DNA of 64,000 nt from Paragordius varius (taxonomy: Eukaryota; Nematomorpha). The position numbers and the translations under genes are program-made. Shown here piece by piece: positions 1 through 12,785 of the stretch. The stretch lies in contig OZ176055.1 in NCBI GenBank assembly GCA_964247055.1, positions 8,370,001-8,434,000 on the forward strand, written 5' to 3'. Within the stretch, counting starts at the first letter, position 1. Each line of letters starts with the position of its first letter. The notes beneath the pieces are model-generated. The model was not told the origin of the DNA and searched no databases. It worked only from the letters and a program-made list of their open reading frames with translations.

Positions 1-1448
1 TCAACACATGGTTTAATTGGATTCAATTTATATAAAAAAATCATATTGTATATGTTCAATGTTTAGTATTTCCATTTGTTAGATATCCCATTTCTGAATT
101 TATATTCATATTTATTTCATTTTGAGTGAATATGGTATACAAGTATTTTTTGCTTACGTTTAATGCGAAAATAAGTAAATTCGATTTTTATAATTATTTC
201 CCCCCCAAAAAAAATATATGCATTGATAATTTGACTTTTTATGCATATATCGTTTTTGACTGTATATAGATCATCATCTGGTGCTCAATATTCAAATACT
301 ACACCGCAAACAAATGCACCCAATGTTAATAGCAACACTAATAACTCATCATCAGGTAGGCGTGCCCCGCTAAAACCCCAAGATATTGGAGATCAGCTGA
401 TCGAAATTGTAGGGCTTGAAAGTGCCATCCATGCCGGTCAAGTTAAGGCTGGCCTTCGGAGTTCAGGACGGAGAATAGCCCAGGGCTCACAAATTGTCAT
501 AAAGTAGGGGAAAATGTGCTTTTTATTTTTTGCTCTTGTTTGTGATAATTTCTATTAGATGGTAAAATTTCTAAGATTCTAATAATTTTTTTGTAAGTTT
601 GAGGGCTTTATAAATTGTCATAAAGCAGAATAGAATATCTCATTTTTTATTTTTTTAGTCAGGAGTTCGTAAGATTTTAGCGAAAATTTTACTCTAATAC
701 GTGTTTAATTGTTGTTAAGTAAATCGCTCACTTTCTTTAATAATTTAGTAGTTTACAAATAGTCATGAGTAGGATTTTTTAATTTTTGCCCTAAATTTTT
801 GAAAGTTTTCAAATAAATTTTAATTTTGTTTATTTGGTGTCTTTGATAAGCGTCTAATAGTTCTCAATTCATTGTTATAAGTAAAAAAAAATATTTTTAG
901 TCGTCCATTTTGCCCAATTTACTCTAAAGATTTTTTCTACTTTCGTATGGTACATTTGGCATTTTTTATAAATTGATTTACTACAGGCACTTTTTACAAG
1001 GATATATTTTTTCTATATATGTATTAATATTTTCAGGCTGATCAAAATACACTTTTTCCGCTAAAAATCGCATGTATTTTTCCATTAGCAAACTAGCTTG
1101 CGAGTATTTTTGAATTATTTTCGTAAACTAAAACAATAAATTAAATATATTATTTTTTTATTTTGTTTCCTAACAAATCATAATGATTTAAATAATTAAA
1201 TATTGAATAAAACTAAAGCAATTGAATTTAAATACATTTAATAAAAAATATTTGTCATTTATTTAAAAAAAGTTCATGACGCGAATGGGTAAGTTATGTA
1301 TTTTACCCATTATCATTATGAGGGAGGTCCATTATATTAGAATTGGAATTATATATATGCTATAATATATTATATTATTAGAACTATGCGAAGATTCCCA
1401 ATGCAAATTGATGGTGAACCATGGTTACAGCCCCCATGCACAGTATAA
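1..1448 (+). CDS. Diacylglycerol kinase, C-terminal exons (partial)
   Basis: The gene enters from the left edge and only its last two coding exons are seen, at 270-503 and 1382-1448. The first opens after a tatag acceptor with a Ser/Asn/Thr-rich linker and then reads [15 protein letters not shown] and [11 protein letters not shown], the signature of the diacylglycerol kinase accessory domain. The frame is phase 2 at the donor and continues into [13 protein letters not shown], the conserved end of that domain, followed by a TAA stop. The family phosphorylates diacylglycerol to phosphatidic acid at membranes. Most animal isoforms continue past this point (usually with an ITHK-like tail), whereas this one stops right after PPCTV. 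The 878-nt intron is AT-rich with no recognisable gene. The isoform cannot be named because the N-terminal and catalytic parts lie outside the window. Confidence 0.88.
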
Positions 1449-1499
1449 AATATAATTTTTTAAAATAATTGATTAAATTTATTTTGACCAAACATAATA

Positions 1500-1771
1500 T
1501 ACCATTTACAATTCAAATTTCACCCTTAAACAATTTAATTCCTTAAACAATTCAAATTCACCCTCAAACAAAATATATATTTTTTAAAATTAAAAATTAC
1601 CTATATTTTTATATATTTTTAAAAAATTTTGTTTTAAAAAAATAATACTGAAAAAATAATAAACCATGCCATAAATATATATTGCATATTAATATATTTT
1701 ACTTCGAAAACACATTTATTTTCAGGGTGAATTTGAATTGTTTAAGGGTGAATTTGAACTGTAAATGGTAT
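1500..1771. mobile_element. MITE family 4, copy A (inverted-repeat element)
   Basis: The two ends are inverted repeats: TACCATTTACAATTCAAATT on the left faces a complementary end near 1740-1771. A second relative lies at 44975-45222 in a squalene epoxidase intron. There is no coding capacity. The short internal repeats of a motif related to TTCACCCTTAAACAAT are shared by both copies. It sits between the diacylglycerol kinase stop and the cyclase start. The rest of 1449-2380 shows no gene. Confidence 0.6.
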
Positions 1772-2380
1772 TTTTGGTGGTTACGATTAAACTATTTTAG
1801 AAAGTATTTATAACTATTTACTTGGTCCGTACATCTCAAAAATATTATTTTACTTTTTTTGAGAAATAACTGCAAAGATGCATAAGATGTTTAACATTGA
1901 CTTGAAATATTTGTTTTTTCTATTAGATTACAATTAATCTCAAAAATCGAGTGCCTATGTTAATGGCCCCCAAAAGAAAACGTCATAAATCCTTATGTGG
2001 AATGGGCTTAATTCCCCAATTTTTTTAGAAAAATCTCCAAAAATCTAAATTCTATTAAAAAAGAGAAATGTATTACCAGTTAAAACTACAAAACCTGTGA
2101 AAAACTATATTATAAAACATCTTTTAAAAATTTTTATATCATATTTGACTGTCAATCGTATATTTTGGTAAAAAAAATACGACTAATTTTATATTAATAA
2201 TTATAATTGTTCATATTATTATGATAATCAAAAGTTACAAAAAGTAATAATATTTATCCACATGTACATAACATATAATGAATAAATAAATAAATACTGT
2301 ATATAATTTTAACATACACATGGTCATTCTATTTCTATGTTAATTTTTTTGATATAACACAGTCCTAATAAGATGAGCTA

Positions 2381-5300
2381 ATGATAAATTGTTACATTCA
2401 ACATTATATATGGTTTCTAACAGTTTTAAATCTGTCTACTAGTAGTGGTTTTCTAAGCAAATCAATATTTTTAACGCCAAAAAGTTTTAATGGACGTATA
2501 TCCGCAAAAGTTAAACGGATAGAACCTATACCATACAATTATCATGATTTTAATGAGACATATTATGATTATACGGACAACACGGCATACTCTGACAAAA
2601 GTGACCCAGGCGATCCCAGCAACGTAACGCATGAAGAGTTAAGTATTCGAATGGGCGTTTTTTTACCCTTTTATGGGACAAAGTACCCTTTCACGCTGGA
2701 AAAAATGTATGGGAATTTGTTGTTAGCTTATCGTCGTATAAATGAACAATTTTTTACCCGTGATATCATAGTGAAAAAGTTTTCACCATCCCTGGCACGT
2801 TACGAAGAAACGGGGAAAAGGTTACGCATAAGTTTACGACTAATTTTTGCGGATACAGCAAGTGATGGTGAACTTGCGAGCAGTTATGACGAGTGCACGG
2901 AAGATTTTGCTACGTATCATGCTGGCCGAGCTTTTTACAAATACAAAATTTCGGCCTTTCTTGGCCCATTTTGTTACTTAACGTTTGCGTCTGTGGCGTA
3001 TTTATCAACGCGTTGGAATCTCCCTATCATTACTTCCATGGGCTCGGGTTATGTCGATGCCAAGACTTGGCCTACCCTGGTCCGTATGAGTTATCGAAGT
3101 ACAGATTTAGCTGGTACCTATCTCTCCATCCTAATTTCATATGGATGGACGGATTATTCCTTTATATATGAGAATGATGCGTTTGAACGCATTGGTATAG
3201 ATGGCCTGGATTACAGTCAGTTACTCTTGCAAAATGACGAGTATGGACCAAAACATGTATTCACTATAAATACGACAAATTCACACGACGTTTTACGGGC
3301 ACTTATGAGTGGTAGTGTAAATTCTAGAGGTAAAAAGACAGTAAAATCTTAAAATTTATTTGTATTGTATGGCTATAAAGTATTATGTAAATATTTAAGC
3401 AAGTTTATATGGTGCTTGATTATTACTAGTATACAACTATTTCTTGGAGTTTTTGAATATTGATATCAAACTTTGAGTTTGTTGATAATATTAAAACACA
3501 ACTTATTTGGGAATGACACAAATTTAGAAAATGGAATTTCCTCAAACATTTTAATAGGGATTTATGTTTTATAAAAAATATTTTTGTGTCTCTTAATTTG
3601 GAATCAATGAGTTGAATTTTTGTGCATTGTTCAAAAAAGTAATTTACGACATTCGCCAAAATATAAATTTAACTTTAATTACAGTTTTCATCCTTGCATT
3701 GAACGTCAATTTGGTTAAACAATTCTTACTCAGCGCCTATGATTTGGGCATGTTAGTTAATGGGGAATATGTATTCCTAACGGTAGAACTGTGGAAATGT
3801 GAATGTTTTGGGGGCTCTTTTTTCACCACTGATGAAACTGAAAATAGAATAGATGTATACACTAAAAATTGAAATTATACGGATGAAATGTAACAACTCA
3901 AATACAATGTTTTTCTAAAAGACAACCATATACTTTTTTGTATCACGATTTTTCCTAAAAAAACCTTATAATTACATTTTTGGATAATATAATTGAGTGG
4001 CTTACCAATTTCCATCTAAAATCCCCATTTCTTAACCCAAAATGAGTTATATTTCAAATAACAACATGTAAAAAATATGGTTGTCTTTTAAAAATATTTG
4101 TTATTTTCGTTTTTACGTTTCGTCCGTATAATTTAACTGTATGTATAATAGCCAATGTTGTCTAAAAATATTTAGGATTTGCGGAAGGCCTATGAATCAT
4201 TGTTTGTTATAACACCCAAAATGATAAAATCTCATGCGGCTACCGAGTATAACCAAGTTTTAAAAAATTTCTCCCGGTCACTCAACTATTTTGGGTATAA
4301 TTTTACCTCGAATGAAGAAGTATTGCTTATATCCCATATATTAAATAACCAATTAGACTAATTTAATTGTAACTGGAATGTACGATGGTTTATACGTTTA
4401 TGCCAAAGCTCTGAAAGAACACTTAGAAAACGGGGGAACTAATTTTGAGGGCGCTGATATTGCAAAAAGAATGAAAAATCAGACAGTACAAAGTTTTACA
4501 CATAAAAAGTAATCGTTAGGTGACATTGGTAATTTTTCGATAAATGAGGACGGCGACAGAATAACCGACTATTATGTATGGGATTTTGATCCAAAACAAA
4601 AAATTTGGAAGGTATGCTTAGTTTAATATTTCCCATACATTAAACATATGCCAACGATATACGTGAAGCTAAGTTTATATTTAAACTTAAAATTAACCGA
4701 AATTCGTCTTTTTTAAGAGGTTAAAATACGGACAACAAACAATTTTAACAAAATGAAGTTGTCGCAATAAATATTGAGATGTAACAAAAACTTTTGAAAT
4801 TTATATAGACATAATTAACGGTTAGGGCATTATCAAATATTATAAAATTTATTTTAATAAACTGGGTAAAATTAAAATCATCAAATAAAAGCACGAATAT
4901 TCCGAACATATTTTCTATATTAATACTTTCTTAACATTTTATATAGATCGCTATGACCTACTATAGTGAAATGAATAATTTAGTCCCCGAAAATGTATAT
5001 ACCATACATTGGCCAATTATACACGAAGCTCCTCCTAACATACCCGTGTGTGGTTTTGGAATCGATAAAGCAGCCTGTATGCCATCTGGTAAACATTGTT
5101 TTGTTCATTCAACTGAAAATAAAACTTGATGAAACTTTAAAGCGAATTTATTAATTATTCTGGAAATAACAAAATTACCATAAATTTTGTTAAAATCTTT
5201 TGCCGGTTGTAAAAATTTAGATAAATACAGTAAAGAAACCTAAAGTCGCTTGTAATTTTCTACTTTCCCCATAAGAAAATATTTTAAAGCAATAAAAAGT

Positions 5301-8300
5301 ATTGTGCTTTTTACATTAATCAAGAAACTTTGTTGGGGCACAGCCAAAATATTGTCTTGATATCGGTAGTTATTGGTAAACATAGTTTTAAAATTCTAAT
5401 AAGTTACAATTATACTTTATTAATACTTTTGCACATGCGGAAAATTGATTAACTCCTTATAACAAAATGATTGCATAATTCATTTGGGTAAGAAATGTGA
5501 GAAAAGCATCAAGCATTCGCCTAAGTAGAATGCGCAAATTTTTTATGTTAAGTCATTAAAAAATATATTTTATTGTCGGGAACAAGGAAAATAGAATACA
5601 AGGCGGTCATACCAACGGCAACCCTCTGTTAAAATGGGGTATGGGGTTATTTAAATAAAATGGGGTAATTATCATGAATAATCAAATTCAAAAACCATTA
5701 GATTTTAGTAGGTTAAAGAATTTTATTACAAATACGCTTTGTTTTATAGATCCCATAACTTTTGTTGAATTACTGACTTATATCCTAGCATTGTTTGTCC
5801 TGGTTGGCATATTATTAGCCTACATAGCTTACAAGTTATAATTACCAAATTAATTTGACAATTTTTATTTAAATTGAAATAAGTTTTATTATTTTGCTCT
5901 TTAATAATTTTTGTGATTAACTATAATTAAAAGCAAATAATATTAAATTACATATCAAAATATCAAAAATAGGAAAATGACGCTTGAATCGGAACTCAAC
6001 AGTAGATGGTGGGAAGCCAAATTCCATGAAATTAAATACGAAAATTTAAACCCTAGCTATTTATCATTGGTCAAAAATAAAACGGCCTCAGAGGTTTTTT
6101 ACAAATCAATCTGTAGAATTGTAGACCATCATATGTTAAACGTGAAATCAAAGGAGAATACAATGTAAGCTAATAATTTTAAAATTTACTTATATCTTGG
6201 GAATTTTGGAACTTTAAGCTGTGTTTTGTATTAACAATTGCACTTTGCAAAATAAATGCAAAAAATCTAAAAGCGTTAACAACTGGTTACCAACAAAATC
6301 GTGTGATTAATTTTATTGGTACACTAATTAAGCAAGACTTTGAAAATATTCTCCACTTAAAATTAATGTGGCTATTTATAAAGTTTTAAGACAAGGTTGA
6401 ATGATAATTGGGTATTAAATTCTAAACATATCACTAAATTCGGAAAATTGTGCAAATATATAGCGATAAACATGATAGTTTCATATGTTCCCATCCACCA
6501 TTTATACAGATTTTTAAAATATTAATGATTAGCAAAAATGACAGAATATTTTAGCTGTGAATACATTAGTCTTTTTATATAAATATCATATGCTACTTTT
6601 TGTAATACTGAAGCTTGAAATTAATCAAATTTTTAAATCCAGGGACTCGTTATTATATAATTTACTACTTAAGTTGTAATGTATACAAAATTTTTTATTC
6701 AAAATAGGGCATGTTGGTCAATATCTCAACGTTAGATGTAGATTGGAATTTTGTTATCAAGCGATCCAACCTTTTGGAATTTAAATACGTAATTACTTCA
6801 CTTAATAACATAGTTTATGTCAAATCAAAAATTGAAATATTTTACAATAAATAATCAAATTTGAGAACACTTCTAAAGTCTTATATCAGAGTTTGGAATT
6901 AAATTATTGGTTGTGGTATTGAAAAATGGTTTTTTCCATAAGTCATATTTAGTTATAGCTATATTAATATATTATGGTGCATATATAAAAATACTATTTC
7001 TGATATTATCATGAAACAAATGAATTTAAACTCGAGTCAACAAATTTTAAACAATTTTAACTTCGGAAATACTTGGCATTTAAAACGGTTTCTTTAAACT
7101 AGCGGTTCAGGTTTCTGTACTTGTAATTATAACCGATTCTCAAGCCACCTTTTTAAAAATTAGAACTGTAACGGAGATTAATGGGGAGATTGTCTTTAAT
7201 TTTAAATAAAATTTATGGATTGGACATATTATATGAATCATGAAAAATTTTTAAGAATGACCGTTAACTATAATAAATTTTCGAAAATGGTTGTTTTTCA
7301 CATAAATTAATACGTTATCAATATTAATAGCACAATAGGCCGAGTATCTTAATTTTAAAAAGCTTTAACTATGGACAAAAATGGCGTTTTATCAGAATCA
7401 TAGTAGGACATATATGCGTCTTGCAAAATTCTCATTAAATGCGATATTGATAATGATACATTCAAAATCGATTCAACATTGGTGAAGGGTTTTAGTTTAA
7501 GGCTTAGACTCCTAGAGCGGTTTAAAAACTGCTAAATGAATATATCCTTTAATTTGATATTAACTAAAAGTTTAAATTCCTTTTAATATATTTGGTTTCA
7601 AAGGTTAGACCATCTCAAATTCTAACGCTAATAGTTTTAAATACGTTATTATTGTAATTTTAACGGCAAATAAAATATATGTAAATGTGAATATTAACAG
7701 ATGCGTGATATTCAGAACACCAATTTGTGCCGATTCATTGCGCTTTGCGTTGAAATGCCTCGCTTGTATGTTCTCATGGAATATTGCAGCAAAGGAACTT
7801 TACATGTAGACTTTTTTACTGATATGTTATATTACATAAGGCGAAGTTTTTTTAGGCCATAAAGTTAATAAAATTATAAATTAAAGTACCATATTTTTAG
7901 GTATATAAATAGTATGTGGTCATTTGTGAATATTTTGTTTAATTATTTTTCAATTTTTAGCCTAACAGATGGTTTTAAATTTATACTTTAATCTTTTTTA
8001 AACACTGTGAATGTGATGTCTTACAATCAGTCAATTGTTAAACGTTAACACACTATGACAAAGTTTAAATAAATTATTATAATCAAACAACTAACCAGCT
8101 CTGCCAAAAAAACCCCTTTCTATGATGCCTTATTATGCATAATAATTACTTATCATGTTTGTAACTTTTAAAAAAGCATTATTAATATCTACTTAGCAAA
8201 TTCTTGAGAACGCAGACATACAAATTGATATGGAGATGAAGATTGCCATTTTAAAAGATATTGTATCGGTAAAATTCCCTATAACCTAAAAGAAAATTTA

Positions 8301-9193
8301 ATATTTTGCAAGAAATATCATTAAAATTTTAAAGTTTATATGATTAGAATATTGGTTTATTCTTTAAAAATAGATTTCTTATTTTAATTTATCTTTTGAT
8401 GATGTTTAAAATCGTATAGGGGATGAACTATTTACACTTAACGCCAATCGAATATCATGGAAATTTGCGATCCACAGAGTGTTGGATAGACTCAAGGTTT
8501 GCGGTAAAAATTTCGGGATATGGTTTAAATTCTATCCGTATAGTAACTGCCGAAGAAACGGATAATGACATTTATTACTACAGTAAGGCGTTAAAAAAGT
8601 AGAATTATTTTTTTCTATAACCGAAAATTCGATACCTATTAAATTTACTAACTATTCGTCTTTTAAAAATCACATATATACGCGTTTTTGCCATTTGTAT
8701 TATATAACTGTGTTTAATTATTATTTATTATCGATTAGACAGATTATATGTGGCGCCAGAATTGCTAAGATCAGATTGGCATGATGGAGTAGGAACGCAA
8801 AAGGGTGATGTATACAGTTTTGCTATTATTATGCAGGAAGTCTTACTCCGCTCAAAACCGTATGAGGCACCTAAATCACTTGGAGATCCTAACTCGGTAC
8901 AAAATTACAAAGGTAATTATATTATTTTATACATGTTTTTAATAATATGTGTAGAAATCACATCTGCACAGGTATGTTGCATTTCGTAAAAACTAAGTCT
9001 GATAATAAAACAGCATTTTATCGTTTTAGATATTTCTAGCTTTATTTTGTTCCGTTTTCGATTCAAAATAATGTTTTCCTAAAATTATACTCAGGGAATT
9101 AAATATTTGGCTAGCATTTACAGTATTAACTGGAGAGATCAGGATTGTGGAAAATTTAGATTATTAATAATGTAACAATTGTACTTTCAACAG

Positions 9194-9231
<38 letters not shown>

Positions 9232-12200
9232 GGAGAAATTTTTGAATTTCTTATTACAAATAATTTAGCCAAACAATTTTAATTATGTTACTCCAATATT
9301 TATAATTATGCGTAAACTTTATAGAAATTGTTGAAAATGTACAATCACAGGGGGAAATTTGTTTCAGACCTAACCTTTATCAAAACCATCTTCAAGATAT
9401 TCCCAACGAATGGTTTGAGCTTACCAAAGCGTGTTGGGACGAGAATCCAGATTATCGCCCAAATTTTTTACATATCCAAACTGTCTTGAGGCGATTATCA
9501 AAGTTGAATCTCTCATATTTTTTAAATAATATGTTTTTGCATAAACAGATAAATTCTTCCATTTATGATTGAGCAGAGGTAAGAATGAAAATGTAGTTGA
9601 TAGTTTATTGAAACGCCTTGAGGATTACTCCAACAACTTGGAGGTTTTGGTTCAAGAACGTACAAACGCATACATAGAACAAAAACAAAGGAGTGATGAT
9701 TTACTTTATCGAATCATACCAAAGTATTTTAAAATTTTTCTTTTCAAATATAAATATGGCAGGATAAAATGATAAAGCAAACATAATTATACTTTTTTAG
9801 AATTTTTATAATGGAGAAAGGTTTTTAAGTATATATAATTATATATATAAGGTTGACTCTGGCCTATGACCATTTTCATGACCGCTTATAAAAATAACCA
9901 TTTATTGAGACACATATGATTATAATATGATATCTAATATATCTAAAAATATTAATACGAAATTTTAAAATTTGATCACTTTTTTGTATTAATAAAACAT
10001 ATTAACAGCGTTGCTTCTTTCATAAAATATTCTTACTGAATGCATCAATTCCGTTGGAATATATAAAATATTTGTAGTTTAGTTTGATTAGCTCGTTACC
10101 ATGATTAGTCTGTTAATCACTTTTGAAACTGGTCAAAAAAATTTTTAGATGAGTAATTCACTACATAGAGACTATAAAATATTTAATGCGTTTTTTGAAC
10201 TTTGTTAGATCGGTGGTAGAACGATTAAAAATGGGTTACCAAGTTTTGCCAGAAAATTATGAACAAGTCACAATATATTTCAGTGATATTGTTGGGTTTA
10301 CATCTCTCTCGGCGGAAAGTACACCATTTCAAGTTATCCTAATGCCCATAAACACATAATAATTAGATTATAAATTTTCTCAATGATCTGTACACCTGTT
10401 TTGATACTGTGCTGACATACTTTGACGTATACAAGGTATTAGGCTGCTATTGAAGTTTATAGAACCCCATTTTTCATAAAAATTTAAATTATAACGGAAC
10501 TTAAAAAGTAAAAGAATACATATTTTTTAGCCCTTGTTTGATATATATAAATGATTAAAATTGTGAAATATATAATTTATTATGATACCATTTTGCATGT
10601 ATAATCCTAATTTCGCAACCTAAAAAAGGGTATAATAAAAAACATATTTTTTTGCTTTTTATGTTTTGTCATTATAATTTTAATTTTTACTGCAATAAGG
10701 TTGAAACTATTGGGGATGCATATATGGTTGTTTCAGGATTGCCCATACGAAACAATAACCACGCCGTTTATATTGCTAGAGTTGCTTTATGCCTGCTCTA
10801 TCAAATAATGGCATTTAAAATTCGTCATAAACCAAACAAAAAGTTAAAATTACGAATCGGTCTTCATTCAGGTTGAGTGCTTTTAATATACCATCAACAC
10901 TTTTAGTTTACCCTTATATATTTAAAATGACCCTTGAACATTAATTTACCCTTAAAGATTAAAAATTCCTTATAACAATAAATTATATTTTTTTGCACTC
11001 AATTATAATTGGGTAAAATGTTTAACTTTATAAATTTTTCATCTTTTCAAAAAAAATTTCCAAAAAACTTTAAACCTCAACCCATGTTGGTTTTTTAGTT
11101 TTTATTAAAATGAGAAAAACAACAATAATATAAAACAAAACGATGATAAATTATGCTGAAATACAATATTTGTTTGTTAATCTAGCCCAGAAGCACATAA
11201 TTTATTTTTTGATTAAATATTTTACTTGGTTAAAACAACTTAATTATGCCCGAATATAGGACCAGTCGCAGCTGGAGTAGTAGGTCTTAAAATGCCTCGT
11301 TACTGTTTATTTGGACATACCGTATTTCAAGCTTCGTGCATGGAATCTAGCGGGGAAGGTTGAAAAAACAATTGGTTTATAAAAAATATTTAGGCCTTAA
11401 AATTCATGTGAGCGATATAACTAAAGCCCATTTAGACAAGTATGGAGGTTTTGTCTGTGAACCTCGTGGAAAAACTGCTATGAAGGTAGATGGAAATAAA
11501 TGGTTATATAAATAAATGATATCATATTACAGTAAAAATTGAAATTATACAAACTTAAAAAAAAGGCAACCATCCTTTTTTAAACCATAATTTTCTTATA
11601 TAAATTATTAAATACGATTGCAAAACACATAATTGATTGTGTTACCAATTACGACACTAATTCATATTTTGCAATTTACAGTATGTGTATAGCAAAGTTA
11701 TTAATTATTGCCAACTAGTAATTACAACAAAGGGCAGTATTATTGGCTAATAATAGTAAAAAGTGAAAAAGGAAACTATAGCCAATAATACTGCCCCTTG
11801 TTGTTTTTACTATTTGGCAACAATTAATAACTTTCTAGAAATGTATACTTACTCATACTGTATAACAATGCTTTATATCAAAAAAATCAAGTTTAAATAA
11901 GTACAGCTGTCTTTTTTTTGTTTTTATATTTTTACGTGTCCGTATAATTTCAAATTTCATAAACTTTTTTTTTTCAAAATTAGGATGGAACCACGGTGGA
12001 GACGTTTTGGCTTTTGGGAGAACAGGATTCCACTAAACAACACAAAATGATAACGTATGACATGAAACGGGCCAAAGCCTGTGCAAAAGCTAGTAAAATG
12101 AATATGCAAAGCGAAGCAGCAAACAAAAGTTATAATTAGATATTTACCATGAAATTCTCAGCAAAAACTATTTAGTAATGGTTTAGCATATATTTAAATA

Positions 12201-12764
12201 AAAACCTATATTTTGATGATGATTTTGTAATAAATATTTTTAAAAGAGTTAAGCGTGAATGGTAATTGAATTGCCTGTAAATAGGGGTGTTCTGTTTCTA
12301 ATTTTAATGAAATATGTAGACCATTTAAATTCAATAATGAATATTTGTATTTACATTTATACCGATCATAATCGGCCATGTAAAATAAGTTATAAACCAA
12401 AATAATTTGGCCATTTTATTATACATTTATTATATACATTATACTTTTTTGAAAATATTTTATATTATAAATAGGGGGTCGAATCATACCATCCGCACCA
12501 GATCTGGCAACAGATGACCAAAAAAACTTGCGCAAAAAATTTACAGTAAGTCTAACGAAATTGGAGAATGAGTTAGTGGCAAAAAGTATGGATTTTATCC
12601 TAAGTCCCTTCCGAAAACCGAAAAATGAAACTGACAATGTTGAACAAGAAATGAAATTGCTAAATAATCAAAGTAAAACTGATACAAGTGAAACGACATA
12701 TCGACCCACATCGTCTGAATTCCAAATTATACGAAAGAATTATATAAAAATGGACAAATCATAA
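2381..12764 (+). CDS. Receptor guanylyl cyclase (natriuretic-peptide-receptor type), possibly catalytically impaired
   Basis: Exons: 2381-3329, 3685-3854, 4176-4319, 4357-4492, 4520-4611, 4947-5088, 5750-5834, 5973-6164, an unresolved stretch, 7701-7805, 8197-8268, 8420-8598, 8743-8912, 9325-9502, 9577-9723, 10209-10332, 10367-10435, 10700-10871, 11260-11358, 11394-11485, 11984-12128, 12475-12764. Phases agree at every junction except around 6165-7700. The product has a signal peptide, an ANF-receptor ligand domain ([30 protein letters not shown]), one membrane helix (exon at 5750), a kinase-homology domain ([27 protein letters not shown]), a dimerisation coiled coil and a cyclase domain. Metal ligands ([17 protein letters not shown]) and guanine-selecting Glu and Cys ([14 protein letters not shown]) are present. 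The usual GDTVNTASRMES reads [12 protein letters not shown], so the transition-state Asn and Arg are missing. Four introns are 27-37 nt. If the last donor is not used, the protein stops at 12139. The ligand is unknown. Confidence 0.88.
3860..4139. mobile_element. MITE family 1, copy 1 (TA-flanked, in cyclase intron 2)
   Basis: The ends are CACTAAAAATTGAAATTATA and, on the other strand, CAGTTAAATTATACGGACG, each bordered by TA (3858-3859 and 4140-4141). This is the target duplication expected of a Tc1/mariner-mobilised element. The interior is non-coding and partly self-complementary. Removing the element and one TA from the 321-nt intron leaves 39 nt, close to the native intron size in this gene. 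Confidence 0.72.
4320..4356 (+). other. Ultra-short intron (37 nt) in the cyclase
   Basis: The intron starts gtattgctta and ends caattag. Reading through it meets a stop. Removing it joins a phase-0 frame that continues directly into the conserved [13 protein letters not shown] motif. Three further cyclase introns are similar: 4493-4519 (27 nt), 10333-10366 (34 nt) and 11359-11393 (35 nt). Confidence 0.85.
6715..6787 (+). other. Tentative cyclase exon for the VAIK region of the kinase-homology domain
   Basis: Between the exon ending at 6164 and the one starting at 7701 the glycine-loop and VAIK parts of the kinase-homology domain should be found. The only candidate I see encodes [14 protein letters not shown] and ends at a phase-0 gtaatt donor, which suits the phase-0 start at 7701. 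Its acceptor side does not match the phase-2 end at 6164, so at least one exon is still missing or misplaced. Confidence 0.3.
9197..9226. repeat. (AT)n microsatellite
   Basis: About 30 bp of uninterrupted AT dinucleotides in a cyclase intron. Similar tracts lie near 19550-19593, 45225-45247, 45590-45616, 63602-63627 and 63950-63971. Confidence 0.95.
11530..11960. mobile_element. MITE family 1, copy 2, carrying a nested hairpin element
   Basis: The left end is TA followed by CAGTAAAAATTGAAATTATA. The right end (TCCGTATAATTTCAAATTT, about 11950) is its degraded complement. It occupies most of the 498-nt intron between the cyclase exons ending at 11485 and starting at 11984. Positions 11695-11833 inside it are a separate, nearly perfect inverted repeat. 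Confidence 0.62.
11695..11833. mobile_element. Small hairpin element nested in MITE family 1 copy 2
   Basis: Left AAGTTATTAATTATTGCCAA pairs with TTGGCAACAATTAATAACTT on the right, and the pairing continues inward through GGGCAGTATTATTGGCTA. The whole 139 bp could fold into one stem with a short loop. No clear target duplication is seen. Confidence 0.6.
12475..12764 (+). other. Optional last exon of the cyclase (basic C-terminal tail)
   Basis: An acceptor (aatag at 12470-12474) opens a phase-1 exon that fits a donor at 12129 (aaa a|gttata). Splicing bypasses the TAG at 12137 and adds about 96 residues: a Lys/Arg-rich segment ([17 protein letters not shown]), a Lys/Pro stretch and a polar end. 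It stops 21 bp from the mL43 stop codon. Phase agreement and a long open frame support it. No homology is recognised. Confidence 0.5.
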
Positions 12765-12785
12765 ATGTTTAATAATAAATAACAT

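Noticed and set aside
6736-6746. An 11-nt segment (gttagatgtag) that would rescue the cyclase frame as an intron
   Set aside because: Too short for any known spliceosomal intron; the shortest well-supported one here is 22 nt.
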